Assembly (NCBI GenBank): GCA_965214875.1
Contig: OZ243980.1
Coordinates: 3,720,001-3,784,000, forward strand
Direction of reading: 5' to 3'
Length of the DNA stretch: 64,000 bases
DNA from: CBDAUN01 sp965214875
Lineage (GTDB): Bacteria; Pseudomonadota; Gammaproteobacteria; Arenicellales; JAJDZL01
Under the pieces are notes generated by a model, which saw nothing but the letters and a program-made list of their open reading frames with translations, did not search any database and was not told where the DNA came from. Shown one piece after another: positions 16,655 to 25,414 of this stretch. The position numbers were made by a program, and so were the translations under genes. Numbering within the stretch: position 1 is the first letter of the stretch; each line of letters begins with the position of its first letter.

Positions 16655-19205
16655 CGTGCGCGCGCAAAGCGTGAAAGGCAATCTGGCCATCAGCCTGGCG
16701 CTGCGGGATTTTCGGCGCGGCTATCGCGGTTTTTGGATTTTTCTGAGCTGCCTGTCGCTCGGTGTGGCGGCGATTACCGCCGTCATGGCGTTTGCCTCAG
16801 CGATTCTCGGAGGCATTGAACAAGATGGCAGGGCGGTTCTTGGCGGCGATATGGTCATATCGACGCAATTCAGGCCGATGAGCGATGAGCAGTACGCTTT
16901 TTTGCGAAGTCGTGTCGATTCGATTTCATCTGTTGTTGAGCTTCGCACCTTGTTGCGGGCGCAAGATGCTGACGATAACACCTTAGTGGAGCTTAAGGCG
17001 GTCGATGACGCCTATCCGCTGGTAGGCGCATTTTTACTGCGTGACGGGGTTGATCTTCGCGCTGCCTTGCAACTTCGCGATGGAACGTATGGCGCGGTGG
17101 TTGATTCGTCGCTGGTGGATTCCGGCCGGGTGCAGGTCGGATCGGCGATTTCGCTTGGCGGCATTGATTTGATCGTGTCGGGGGTTATCGCCAGTGAGCC
17201 CGATCGCATTGGCGGCGGCGGCAACTTCGGATTCTGGCCGAGGGTGCTGGCCCATCGCGATGCATTTGCCGATTCAATCATTCTGTCTTCGACTAGCCGC
17301 CACCAAAGGGAGTACCGCGTCTTGTTGGGCGATGCGGCAGACCGCGAGGCGTTCAAAGCCGATTTGGCCTCGATGTTTGATGAGCATGTCTGGGATGTGC
17401 GCGGCTACAAGGATGCTGCGCCGTCGCTTCGCGCGGTGGTTGATCGCATCGGTGTTTTGCTTTCGCTGGCTGGCTTGACGACTTTGCTAATTGGCGGTGT
17501 CGGGGTAAGCAATGCGACGCGCGCCTACATGGATACCCGGCTTGCGACAATCGCGATATTCAAGTGCATTGGCGCTTCGGCGCGGCTGGTGCTCCGCCTC
17601 TACCTCACCCAGGTGCTGCTGCTTGCCAGCGCGGGCATCGTGGCCGGTATTGGCATCGGCTATGCGGCGCAATTTCTCCTGGCAGGACTGATTCAGCAGC
17701 TGGTGGCGGTGCCGCTTCGGTTTGGCATCGACCTTCGCGTTATCGGCATTGCGATGGCTTACGGCTATCTGACCGCGTTGTTGTTCAGCTTGTCGCCGCT
17801 TGCCGCAGCGCTCAATACATCGCCGCGCGCGCTTTTTCGAAAGACGGTTTCGGGTGCGCGGCAAGTGCGCGGGCATCGCTATACGCTGGTCGCATTGGCG
17901 CTTGCGGCACTGCTTGCATGCATTGCGATTTTGACGGCGCCGGAAAGGCGGTTTGCAATCTGGTTCGTGATCGGCGTGGTTGTCGCTTGGAGCCTGTTTC
18001 GAGTTATTGCGCTTTTGATCATCGCAGGCGCGAAGTTGCTTCACTCGCGTCGCCAGCCCGTCTTGCGCCTTGCGATTGCCAATCTGTATCGCCCCGGCTC
18101 GGCGACTTCGGATATTGTGCTGGCAATCGGGCTGGGGCTTTCGGTGCTGGTTACGGTGGCGCTGGTTTCAGCCAACCTTGATCGGCAGATCAACGGCTTG
18201 ATTCCAGAGCGCGCGCCGGCATTTTTCTTTCTGGATATCCAGGCATCCCAGCATGATGATTTTTTCGGCCTGCTCGACGAAACGCCGGGTGTCACGCGGG
18301 TTGACAAGATGCCGTATCTGCGCGGCGTTATCACGAGAATCCGCGACCAGCGGCCCGAGGATGCCTTGCTTGATCCTGATGCAGAATGGATGATCGACGG
18401 CGACCGCGCATTCACGTACTCGACCACGGCGCCGGAAAACGCCGAGCTGGTCGCCGGCACCTGGTGGCCTGAGGACTATGACGGCCCGCCGCTTCTTTCG
18501 ATCCACGAAGATGTCGCCTCTAGTTTCGGGCTCGAAATCGGAGAGACTATAACCATGCGCATACTCGGACGCGAGATTGTGGGCGAGGTCTACAACGTGC
18601 GCCAGCTGGAATGGGAGTCGATGCAGTTGAATTTCGCAATCATGCTGTCTCCGCAGCCGTTGCGCGCTGCGCCGCATACTTATATTTCGACCTTGGAGCT
18701 AGAACATTCGAGCGACGGCGAATACCAGCTGCAAGACAGAATCGCGGAGCGTTTTCCGAATGTGACGGTGGTGCGCATCAAAGATGTGCTGGATCGTGCC
18801 AGCAGCCACATGGCGCATGCAAGGGATGCCGCTAGAGGAGTGAGCTTGATTACGGTGCTTGCCGGCATTTTGGTGCTTGCCGGAGTGGTAATGTCGGAAA
18901 ATCGCCGGCGCGCCTACGAGAGTGTGCTGCTCAAGACGCTTGGCGCTTCTAGACGCTATGTATTCGGCGCCTATGCGATCGAATATCTGATACAGGGCTT
19001 GATCACGGCATCAATTGCGACAGCGATTGGCATCTTGGCCTCATGGTCTGTATTGACGCTGCTGATGGGGTGGAACTGGACATTCATTCCGACTGGGGCG
19101 GCGCTTACCGCGGCATTCGGGCTGACTGCATCGATGCTGATCGGGCTGCTTGGCGTATACAAGGCGTTGAAGCATAAGCCGCTTCGCTACTTGCGCAACG
19201 AATAA
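16623..19205 (+). CDS. ybbP: ABC transporter permease YbbP
   Basis: The large permease, about 860 residues, has two FtsX-like membrane modules. A first helix lies near the N-terminus and a periplasmic MacB-type domain follows. Helix triplets lie in the middle (LLIGGVGVSNATRAYMDTRLATIAIFK) and at the C-terminus (VLAGVVMSENRRRAYESVLLKTLGASRR). It partners YbbA; the transported substrate is not established. ATG 16623 overlaps ybbA by 32 bases; a GTG at 16656 directly after ybbA is an alternative start. Confidence 0.88.
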   Translation: MAGSSAAFRFDVRAQSVKGNLAISLALRDFRRGYRGFWIFLSCLSLGVAAITAVMAFASAILGGIEQDGRAVLGGDMVISTQFRPMSDEQYAFLRSRVDSISSVVELRTLLRAQDADDNTLVELKAVDDAYPLVGAFLLRDGVDLRAALQLRDGTYGAVVDSSLVDSGRVQVGSAISLGGIDLIVSGVIASEPDRIGGGGNFGFWPRVLAHRDAFADSIILSSTSRHQREYRVLLGDAADREAFKADLASMFDEHVWDVRGYKDAAPSLRAVVDRIGVLLSLAGLTTLLIGGVGVSNATRAYMDTRLATIAIFKCIGASARLVLRLYLTQVLLLASAGIVAGIGIGYAAQFLLAGLIQQLVAVPLRFGIDLRVIGIAMAYGYLTALLFSLSPLAAALNTSPRALFRKTVSGARQVRGHRYTLVALALAALLACIAILTAPERRFAIWFVIGVVVAWSLFRVIALLIIAGAKLLHSRRQPVLRLAIANLYRPGSATSDIVLAIGLGLSVLVTVALVSANLDRQINGLIPERAPAFFFLDIQASQHDDFFGLLDETPGVTRVDKMPYLRGVITRIRDQRPEDALLDPDAEWMIDGDRAFTYSTTAPENAELVAGTWWPEDYDGPPLLSIHEDVASSFGLEIGETITMRILGREIVGEVYNVRQLEWESMQLNFAIMLSPQPLRAAPHTYISTLELEHSSDGEYQLQDRIAERFPNVTVVRIKDVLDRASSHMAHARDAARGVSLITVLAGILVLAGVVMSENRRRAYESVLLKTLGASRRYVFGAYAIEYLIQGLITASIATAIGILASWSVLTLLMGWNWTFIPTGAALTAAFGLTASMLIGLLGVYKALKHKPLRYLRNE

Positions 19206-19926
19206 TGAGTTGTCGCCGCACCCTATGGGCCGGCTCGGCGATGTCATGCGGCTGGTCAGCTTCCACAGTGTGGACGGCGAGCGCACTAGCGGCTTGCTTG
19301 TCCAGAGCTTCGTGACGGCTTGCAGGGTGCCCTTTTTGCTATGCCGCATTGACGGGGTCAGGTCGCCGTGCCGAATCAGTTGGACAACTCGAAGTCTCGT
19401 GGTGAAGCGGATTGCTCAGCCGGCCGCCAAGGATTGCCGTGCTTGCGTTCCTGCCGCACTTCTTCGCATGACCGCCGAACACCTCCGCGCTAATTCGGCG
19501 GGCCGTAGTTGACCTTGCCGAAAATCTGCGTCCCTGCCGCGGACCACGGGGTTCTGGGCGCTTCACCATAATCGAGATCTGTAGTGAACCGGAACCCGCC
19601 ACATTCGCGTTGTCACGGATCGTTCTGCCCATTACCCACAAATCATCGGATAACGGCATTGTCCGAAACGGTTGCCTTTTGAGATCGGCCATCAATGACA
19701 GCACTCCTCGAAACTGACACGCCGGTCACACTGTACCGGGGACTGACGCAGACCGACTCCTCCACCTGCGCAACCCGCACAGACCAATCCCGTGTCGTTC
19801 GGGTGTTTTCCGAAGTTTTCTTCACGGGCTTGCGCGGTTCCGGTAGTCAGCATTGTCCGACATTTCAAGTGAACGCCCCTTCCTGCTTGCTTGGAGCCAG
19901 GCGATATCGGGAAACGATGTCGGCGG
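19206..19926. other. Degenerate accessory spacer
   Basis: The 0.7 kb between ybbP and the secreted-protein gene has only short overlapping frames in several registers, none with a convincing family signature. It marks the change from conserved chromosome to accessory DNA and is probably decayed sequence. Confidence 0.5.
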
Positions 19927-20502
19927 TCAGTTGTTCACGTGAACGGGCGAGGAGGTCCAGCCGCTCCCGCTCGTCTCGCTGGCCGGGTTGTAGCTGCCCG
20001 TGCTACAGCTATCCTCCCGTTGCCTCTCATAGGTGCCGTTCGGGTTAAACTCGTAGCTCCAGCGGGGGTTCTTTTGGTTGACACGGTTGATCGTGTCTTG
20101 CGACCAGCCATTGAACTCGATTCTCTGAATCGTCATGGTGAGTCTGTAGGGACCTGCGAGGTTGCTGTAGGGTGCGCGATTGAGGTTGGCGACGATCACT
20201 CCACCCTCCGGTTGACCACAGGGGATCGTGGTGTGGGCGCGTCGTGCGGAGGTGCCGGGACAGGATTGGTTATTCTGCGTCTGCGTGCAGTCGATTGAAT
20301 AGGTGATGTTCAGAGTGCCGCCATGCACCTTGTCAGCTCTGTTGGCCATGCGGACGCGGAAAGTGGCGTACCCGCCGATCGGCACGGGCCAGGACTCTGC
20401 TATGATGGCGGGGATAGCTTGTGCGGCGGCATCCCTTGCGCCCCCGAGGGCCAGGGCCAGCATGAGGGCGGGTAGCAGGATAGCGAGAATTCGTGTCATC
20501 AT
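19927..20502 (-). CDS. Predicted secreted protein of unknown function
   Basis: The 191-residue protein has a clear Sec signal peptide (MMTRILAILLPALMLALALGG, cleavage near AAAQA). The mature part has paired cysteines (SIDCTQTQNNQSCPGT, CGQPEGG, EDSCSTGS), suggesting disulfides and an extracellular beta-rich fold. It is asparagine-rich and of a different style from the housekeeping proteins. An IS481-like relic lies directly upstream. Another secreted protein at 30.6-31.3 kb is also bordered by these relics, but I see no clear sequence similarity between the two. Confidence 0.65.
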   Translation of the reverse strand: MMTRILAILLPALMLALALGGARDAAAQAIPAIIAESWPVPIGGYATFRVRMANRADKVHGGTLNITYSIDCTQTQNNQSCPGTSARRAHTTIPCGQPEGGVIVANLNRAPYSNLAGPYRLTMTIQRIEFNGWSQDTINRVNQKNPRWSYEFNPNGTYERQREDSCSTGSYNPASETSGSGWTSSPVHVNN

Positions 20503-20693
20503 AATCTCTCTCTTTTGTTTGTCATCAGGACGGCTCCTTGCAGGGTGGATACTCTAAACGCCGAAGTCTCCGTTTGTCTGAATGCGTGCTCCCTAAATTT
20601 GAGTGTCGGTACGTGCAACATGACGATAGCGAAGCGGCATTTTCAACGCTTTGCATAAATTGCATATAGTCTATACCTTTTTGTCAAGCTTCT

Positions 20694-21116
20694 GTAGGGG
20701 TTCAATACATGTGAGACTTTTCAGGCGGCAAGTGCGCTTTGGTTGAAGTTTTCATTATACGCCTGCATGGGCGTGCGTTGTCCGAGCGCCTGATGCGGCC
20801 GGTAGTCGTTGTAGAGGCGCTCGAATTCGGCCGGCTCGACGTTCAAGGCGCCGACGCTCAGCTCGCCGGCGCAGGACTGGCGGAGCTCGCAGCGGCCGGC
20901 GGCGTTGGCGCGCTCCACGCAGCCGCTATGCTTAGGGCTTTTGGGCGGCAGCGCGAACAGCGCGATGCCGCGCCGCCGGCAGGCGGTCTCGAATTCGGCC
21001 GCGGACTCGCTGCCGCCGGCGACCTGCACCGACTCGACGGGGAACGGCGCCTGGCGGATCAGGTGGTCGATCTGCACCATCTGAACCCGGACAGTTTCGT
21101 TTCGGTTTGCCGCTAA
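20694..21116 (-). mobile_element. IS481-like relic, copy 1
   Basis: This is the C-terminal part of an integrase-type (rve) transposase: GGSESAAEFETACRRRGIALFALPPKSPKHSGCVERANA and YRPHQALGQRTPMQAY. Before it lies a fragment of the first catalytic region (VQMVQIDHL) joined directly to downstream sequence, so the middle of the catalytic domain is deleted. The right end (20694-20716) matches the right ends of three other copies in the window. It is not functional. Confidence 0.75.
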
Positions 21117-21377
21117 GCAGGCGCGGGCAAGTCGGAGGGCGCGTAACTTCCGCATCAACAAGCAGAATGACGACTTTCCGTCCTAAAAACCGGATCGCAT
21201 ACTGAACCCGTCGGCCCCTCGCTGAGTACGCGGCACGGTCTGCGGTTCGCCCCATTTTTGCAACCCGAGCTCGCACAATTTCCAAACTGATCCACTGTCA
21301 ATTATAAATATAACTTGAAAACAAATTTGGCAGTGCATAAAATAAGCGGAAATCTTCGTATAACCCCTCAGTAAAAA

Positions 21378-22381
21378 ATGGCCGAATGCATCGCTGAAAG
21401 CTGCAAGACCTTGCTCGCAAAAAATTCGGGAGTTCTAAAAAAGCCGTCTGCCTTTCCGCGCCCAGCCGAATCGCTCTTTAATCAGGTAGTTGCCGGGGAT
21501 GCAAGGGAAGTCCTGAAAGCCTTGCCGGCAGATAGCGTTGATTTGAGCTTCTGGTCGCCACCCTACCATGTTGGGAAGTCGTATGAACGGGGCTGGACCT
21601 TCGAGCAGTGGAAAAGTCTCATCCGCAGCGTTGTTTTTTGTCACGCACCGGTTCTGAAGCCTGCGGGATTCATGATCGTGAATATAGCTGACATCCTATG
21701 TTTTTCAGATCCTAACATGCCTCGATTTCAGGCAGATAATGTTGCAGGTAAGCGTCTCAAGGTGACCAGGGAGCATGTTCTGGAGGCGAAGCGACAGCAT
21801 CCCGATGCAAATCGACATGAATTAGCCGCGATCTTAGGTTGTAGCGAGCAAACAATTCAGCGCCGATTGGAACATAACAATGTCCGTGGCGGCAAAAATA
21901 AGCCGGCAACGAAGGTACTGCTTACCGGCGGCTTGCTGATGGAATGGGCGGAGTCGGTCGGGTTGTACTTGTACGACCGCCGCATCTGGCATAAAGACCC
22001 CTGTTGGGCGAATAGCCGGTGGCACTCGGCATCTTATCGGTCGGTGGATGAGTTCGAATACCTTTACGTTTTTTGGAAACCCGGAATCATTCCTATGACC
22101 GAAAACGCCTAGAAGCGAAAGAGTGGGCGGATTGGGGGTCGAGACCTGTATGGAGGTTGCCGTCTGTACGTCGCAATAATCGGCACGAGGCTGAGTTTCC
22201 TGAAAGCTTGGTCGAGCGAGTCTTGCGCCTTTACTCTCCGCCTGGCGGAACAGTAATTGACCCTTTTGTTGGCACAGGCACCACAACCGCCGTCGCAAAG
22301 CGCCTTGGAAGAAATTGGCTTGGTGTTGATATATCCAAGGAGTTTGCACACATGGCAAGGAGGCGTACTGATGAAGCCTAA
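21378..22381 (+). pseudogene. Beta-class DNA methyltransferase, single-base frameshift
   Basis: The first part (21378-22112 frame) has the catalytic motif SPPY at about residues 59-62 and a target-recognition region. That region contains a helix-turn-helix-like insert, VTREHVLEAKRQHPDANRHE to about residue 170. The second frame carries the normal continuation, YDRKRLEAKEWADWGSRPVW then motif I DPFVGTGTTTAVA. The frames join near 22092-22095; one extra T (CCT-TAT-GAC) would restore a single protein of about 334 residues. Motif order fits an N4-cytosine or N6-adenine enzyme. It is the methylase of the restriction gene that overlaps its end. Confidence 0.8.
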
Positions 22382-23027
22382 AGACATAGAGCTCGTTGTC
22401 CAGGCCGTCATGTCGCTCGTTGTCCAGGCTCTTCGAGACTATTGGAACGAAGCTGTAACGATTTTCGAAGAAGAAACGAACCAGCCGCAGGATATAGCCG
22501 AGGATGTAACAAGGGAGGCCATTGCAGCGATGGGCATATCGGGAACTCATGATCGTCTCTATGGCAAGGTAGACGTGAAAAAAGCCATCTACGTCTTTTT
22601 GCCAGACCCTGTACCGGTCGCTTTGATGCTGGATGCCAAAGCGGAGAAAAAGAACGGTGACCGAACAGCAACCATCCAAATGTCGTAGACATCAATGCGC
22701 GTACGGTTGATGCGCCAAGATGAAGATCTGGACGAAACGGGCAAGCTCCAAACAACCATACAACGAGGTGACAAAACTTACCGGGTAGTCACGATCATCG
22801 CAAAGTTCATCTACCAGGAGTGTGCTGCCCAACGGAGGTTGCATGGCATTATCGTGGCCTGCATACCTAGCGGGATGCTGCAGGATAAATACAACCCTAC
22901 GGCAAGTGAAACGATTTGGCGCGTTGGGAGGGATGCTCCAACACTTGGTGAAGATTTTCGCGTCAGGATCAGTTTTTCCGAGCTTTCCAGCAAAGCGGCT
23001 TGGAGCGTTCGGCGCATTGAGGGATAG
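22371..23027 (+). pseudogene. SfiI-like restriction endonuclease with internal amber codon
   Basis: The frame runs from ATG 22371 through AEDVTREAIAAMG, then the likely catalytic segment DAKAEKKNGDRTATIQ. It is stopped by TAG at 22686-22688 and continues in the same frame as TSMRVRLMRQ to a C-terminal APTLGEDFRVRISF. A single C-to-T change in a Gln codon explains the stop. I recognise the pattern as resembling SfiI-type enzymes, but from memory only. The start overlaps the methylase end, as in a type II restriction-modification operon. It is probably inactive unless amber is suppressed. Confidence 0.7.
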
Positions 23028-23029
23028 AG

Positions 23030-23212
23030 GTGCGCAAAATCAAGTACAGGCCAAAACTAGACCCGGAGCGAGACTTGCAAGGGGCAACGCCGGAATCATT
23101 GGCAAGAGCCTTATTTCGGTCTCGCCATGGAGGAGGCGCCGCTGCCTGTCGCGAGCTAAACGCCAAGAAGGTTGAAACTGGCAAACCGGGCGCCAGCGGC
23201 GCATCAAGTTGA
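23030..23212 (+). CDS. Small hypothetical protein after the restriction gene
   Basis: A 60-residue frame starts at GTG, two bases after the restriction gene stop. It begins RKIKYRPKLDPERDLQGATPESLARALFR. The tight spacing suggests it belonged to the same operon. I do not recognise its function; the C-terminal half is low complexity and may be decayed. Confidence 0.45.
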   Translation: MRKIKYRPKLDPERDLQGATPESLARALFRSRHGGGAAACRELNAKKVETGKPGASGASS

Positions 23213-23213
23213 T

Positions 23214-23702
23214 TCAACCTTGAATCATGTGCCCACAGCTAATCGGCATCACCGGCCCAGCGTCAACATCAACTGCGACAGACTTCGATAGGTTGCCGGC
23301 AAAGTCTTGCCCCCAAGCGCCTCGAATTTGATTCAACATGAACCATGCGGTCGGCTGGGAAACCTTGATGTCCCGGTGAAGTTTCATGCTCGACACGCTT
23401 CCGGAACTGGTCAGGCAAAGATGAATTGCAATGCACCACTTTTGCAACGGCACTTTCGATCTTTCAACCGCCGTGCCGGTGCGTACACTGAAGTAGCTGC
23501 GACAATCCGGGCACCAGTAGGGCATTGGACTTTTGTTCGGCACTGGCTTGGTTCGAAGGCCGCCGCATTTGCCGCAACGGCGGCCATCTTTCCAAACCAC
23601 GCTTTCAAGCCAAATCGCAGATGTTTCCTCGTCAGGAAACATGGCAAAAAGATCCGCTGGGGATACGCCTTTTGGGTAGAATTTACCGGACGGCTTTTGC
23701 AT
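23214..23702 (-). mobile_element. IS1595-family transposase, truncated
   Basis: The 162-residue N-terminal piece has the zinc-ribbon CGKCGGL and YWCPDCRSYFSVRTGTAVE, and the helix-turn-helix SSMKLHRDIKVSQPTAW typical of IS1595 transposases. It stops near the first catalytic Asp (AVDVDAG), so the DDE domain is missing. It ends about 110 bases before mlaD, exactly where mlaF and mlaE would be expected. Confidence 0.8.
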
Positions 23703-23810
23703 GACATGCCCTTGTTTCGTATTTCGAATCGATCAAGCTGTGAACGCGGCTTTGGTTAATGCATCAAGTTATTATTATAATTAGAATTTTTTGCAACGGT
23801 ATTTGGCACA

Positions 23811-24275
23811 GTGAAACGCGGCATTATCGAATTCTGGGTCGGGCTATTTGTTCTTTGCGGCATTGTAGCCATGGCATTGCTTGCATTTCAAGTGGACAAC
23901 ACCTCTTTGATGGGGTTCGGCGACGACTATCGCGTCTACGCCAGATTCGACAACATCGGCGGACTCAGCATGAAAGCGCCCGTTTCGATAGGCGGGGTCA
24001 AGATCGGGCGCGTGACCGGCATCAGCATCGATCAGCAAACGTTCCAGGCGGTAGTCGAGCTTTCCATATCAAAAGACCAAGACAGCATTCCGGTGGATTC
24101 AAGCGCGTCGATTCTAACCGCGGGCCTGCTTGGCGCACAGTTCATCGGGCTGGTTCCTGGCGCCGAAGCGGAATATCTGCAAGACGGTTCGGAAATTGAG
24201 CTGACACAGTCTTCGTTTACGCTTGAAAGCGTGATCGGGGAGTTTCTCTACCGCTCGACAACCTCAGGAAATTGA
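23811..24275 (+). CDS. mlaD: MlaD, lipid-transport substrate-binding subunit
   Basis: The 154-residue protein has an N-terminal membrane helix (IEFWVGLFVLCGIVAMALLAF) and a single MCE domain (YARFDNIGGLSMKAPVSIGGVKIGRV). The C-terminus is TLESVIGEFLYRS. MlaD is the periplasmic-facing hexamer of the MlaFEDB complex that moves phospholipids between outer and inner membranes. The start is GTG at 23811. mlaB follows by 4 bases. mlaF and mlaE are absent upstream and mlaC is absent downstream. Confidence 0.93.
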   Translation: MKRGIIEFWVGLFVLCGIVAMALLAFQVDNTSLMGFGDDYRVYARFDNIGGLSMKAPVSIGGVKIGRVTGISIDQQTFQAVVELSISKDQDSIPVDSSASILTAGLLGAQFIGLVPGAEAEYLQDGSEIELTQSSFTLESVIGEFLYRSTTSGN

Positions 24276-24279
24276 TCCG

Positions 24280-24594
24280 ATGAAGCCGGATCGCGCATCA
24301 ATCCGCCGCAACGAGGAAAGCGGCTACAGCCTCGAGGGGCGGCTGAATTTCAAGACCGTCGCTTCAATCTGCGAGAACCGCGACTTTTTGAATGCCCCCG
24401 ATTCGGTTGTGCAGATCGACCTTCAATCTGTCGAGTCGGCCGATAGCGCAGGCATTGCAATGTTGCTGGAATGGACGCAGCTGGCCGAACAAAGGCGAAA
24501 ATCGATCCGATGGATCAATATGCCGGAACAGATGCAGCGGCTGGTTCGAATCAACGGCCTTTCGCAGATTCTTCAAACTCCGACCGAGGCATAG
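24280..24594 (+). CDS. mlaB: MlaB, STAS-domain subunit
   Basis: The 104-residue STAS protein has the diagnostic stretch DLQSVESADSAGIAMLLEW. MlaB binds MlaF and regulates the transporter on the cytoplasmic face. It directly follows mlaD, whereas the usual order is D-C-B. The MlaF partner is not in this window. Confidence 0.85.
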   Translation: MKPDRASIRRNEESGYSLEGRLNFKTVASICENRDFLNAPDSVVQIDLQSVESADSAGIAMLLEWTQLAEQRRKSIRWINMPEQMQRLVRINGLSQILQTPTEA

Positions 24595-24696
24595 CGTCGC
24601 CCCTGCCTTGCCAGCAAGTTCAGCTGCAAGCGTCTCAGCGGCGGCACTGGCAAAAGCGAAGTGCGACCGATACCCGAAATTGAGACAAGCACGTCA

Positions 24697-24705
24697 TGCT
24701 ATAAT
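24697..24705 (+). promoter_or_regulatory. Extended -10 promoter before ibaG
   Basis: TGCTATAAT lies 45 bases before the ibaG start, with TTGAGA 14 bases upstream of the hexamer. It is identical to the extended -10 motif before rpmH and probably drives ibaG-grx-murA. Confidence 0.5.
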
Positions 24706-24750
24706 TCGCTCGCGAAATGATGACGCGACAATCCTTTTTTAGACGCTGAC

Positions 24751-24993
24751 ATGGTTACACCGGAAATGGTGAAACAGTGGATCGAAGCCGGCCTGGAAGG
24801 CGCTCGTGCCGAGGTCGAAGGAGACGGCCGACACTTTTTTGCCGTGATCGTCCACTCCGGATTCGAAGGTGTATCTATGGTCGAGCAGCACCGAATGGTC
24901 TATTCAGTGCTCGGCGATAAGATGGACGACATGATCCATGCGCTGTCGCTAACAACCCTTACCCCGGAACAATCGCTGCAACGAGGCCAGTGA
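24751..24993 (+). CDS. ibaG: BolA-family protein IbaG
   Basis: The 80-residue BolA/IbaG protein has the helix-beta pattern with GDGRHFFAVIVHSGFEG and the conserved His. It contains VEQHRMVYSVLGDKM, the family's invariant RH/Y region. BolA proteins bind [2Fe-2S] clusters with CGFS glutaredoxins. That such a glutaredoxin gene follows directly supports the assignment. Its place between mlaB and murA is conserved. Confidence 0.93.
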   Translation: MVTPEMVKQWIEAGLEGARAEVEGDGRHFFAVIVHSGFEGVSMVEQHRMVYSVLGDKMDDMIHALSLTTLTPEQSLQRGQ

Positions 24994-25020
24994 AATCGAC
25001 TCATTAACGGAGCAGTATCA

Positions 25021-25341
25021 ATGACAGCCGAAGATCAAATAAAGCAAACCTTAGATAGCAACCGTGTCGTCCTTTTCATGAAAGGAACGCCGCAGTTTCC
25101 GCAATGCGGCTTCTCCAGCCGCGCGGTGCAGATTCTTGAGGCATGCGATACCGCATTTGCCGCAGTGAATGTGCTCAGCGATATGGATATCAGAGAAGGC
25201 GTCAAGCGCTATTCGAACTGGCCAACCATTCCGCAGCTGTATATCGACGGCGAGTTTATCGGCGGCAGCGACATATTGCTTTCCATGTACCAGTCGGGCG
25301 ACCTGCAAAAGAAACTCGAGTCGCAAATCGATCAAAATTAG
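25021..25341 (+). CDS. grxD: Monothiol glutaredoxin, Grx4 type
   Basis: The 106-residue protein has KGTPQFPQCGFSSRAVQIL with the CGFS active site, the cis-Pro motif WPTIPQLYI and GGSDI. Monothiol glutaredoxins carry [2Fe-2S] clusters and form complexes with BolA-family proteins. It lies 27 bases after ibaG, inside the usual ibaG-murA interval, which suggests functional coupling with IbaG. Confidence 0.95.
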   Translation: MTAEDQIKQTLDSNRVVLFMKGTPQFPQCGFSSRAVQILEACDTAFAAVNVLSDMDIREGVKRYSNWPTIPQLYIDGEFIGGSDILLSMYQSGDLQKKLESQIDQN

Positions 25342-25414
25342 GTTGCGCAAGCATTGTGCCGGCATGATTTGCCACAGCCAGGCCATTCGCGAACCGAACT
25401 AGCGGGAATCAATC

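Noticed and set aside
19933..19944. GTTCACGTGAAC palindrome as a second parS
   Set aside because: It lacks the central base pair on each side that parS needs (GTTCCACGTGGAAC or GTTTCACGTGAAAC) and lies in an accessory gene far from parAB.
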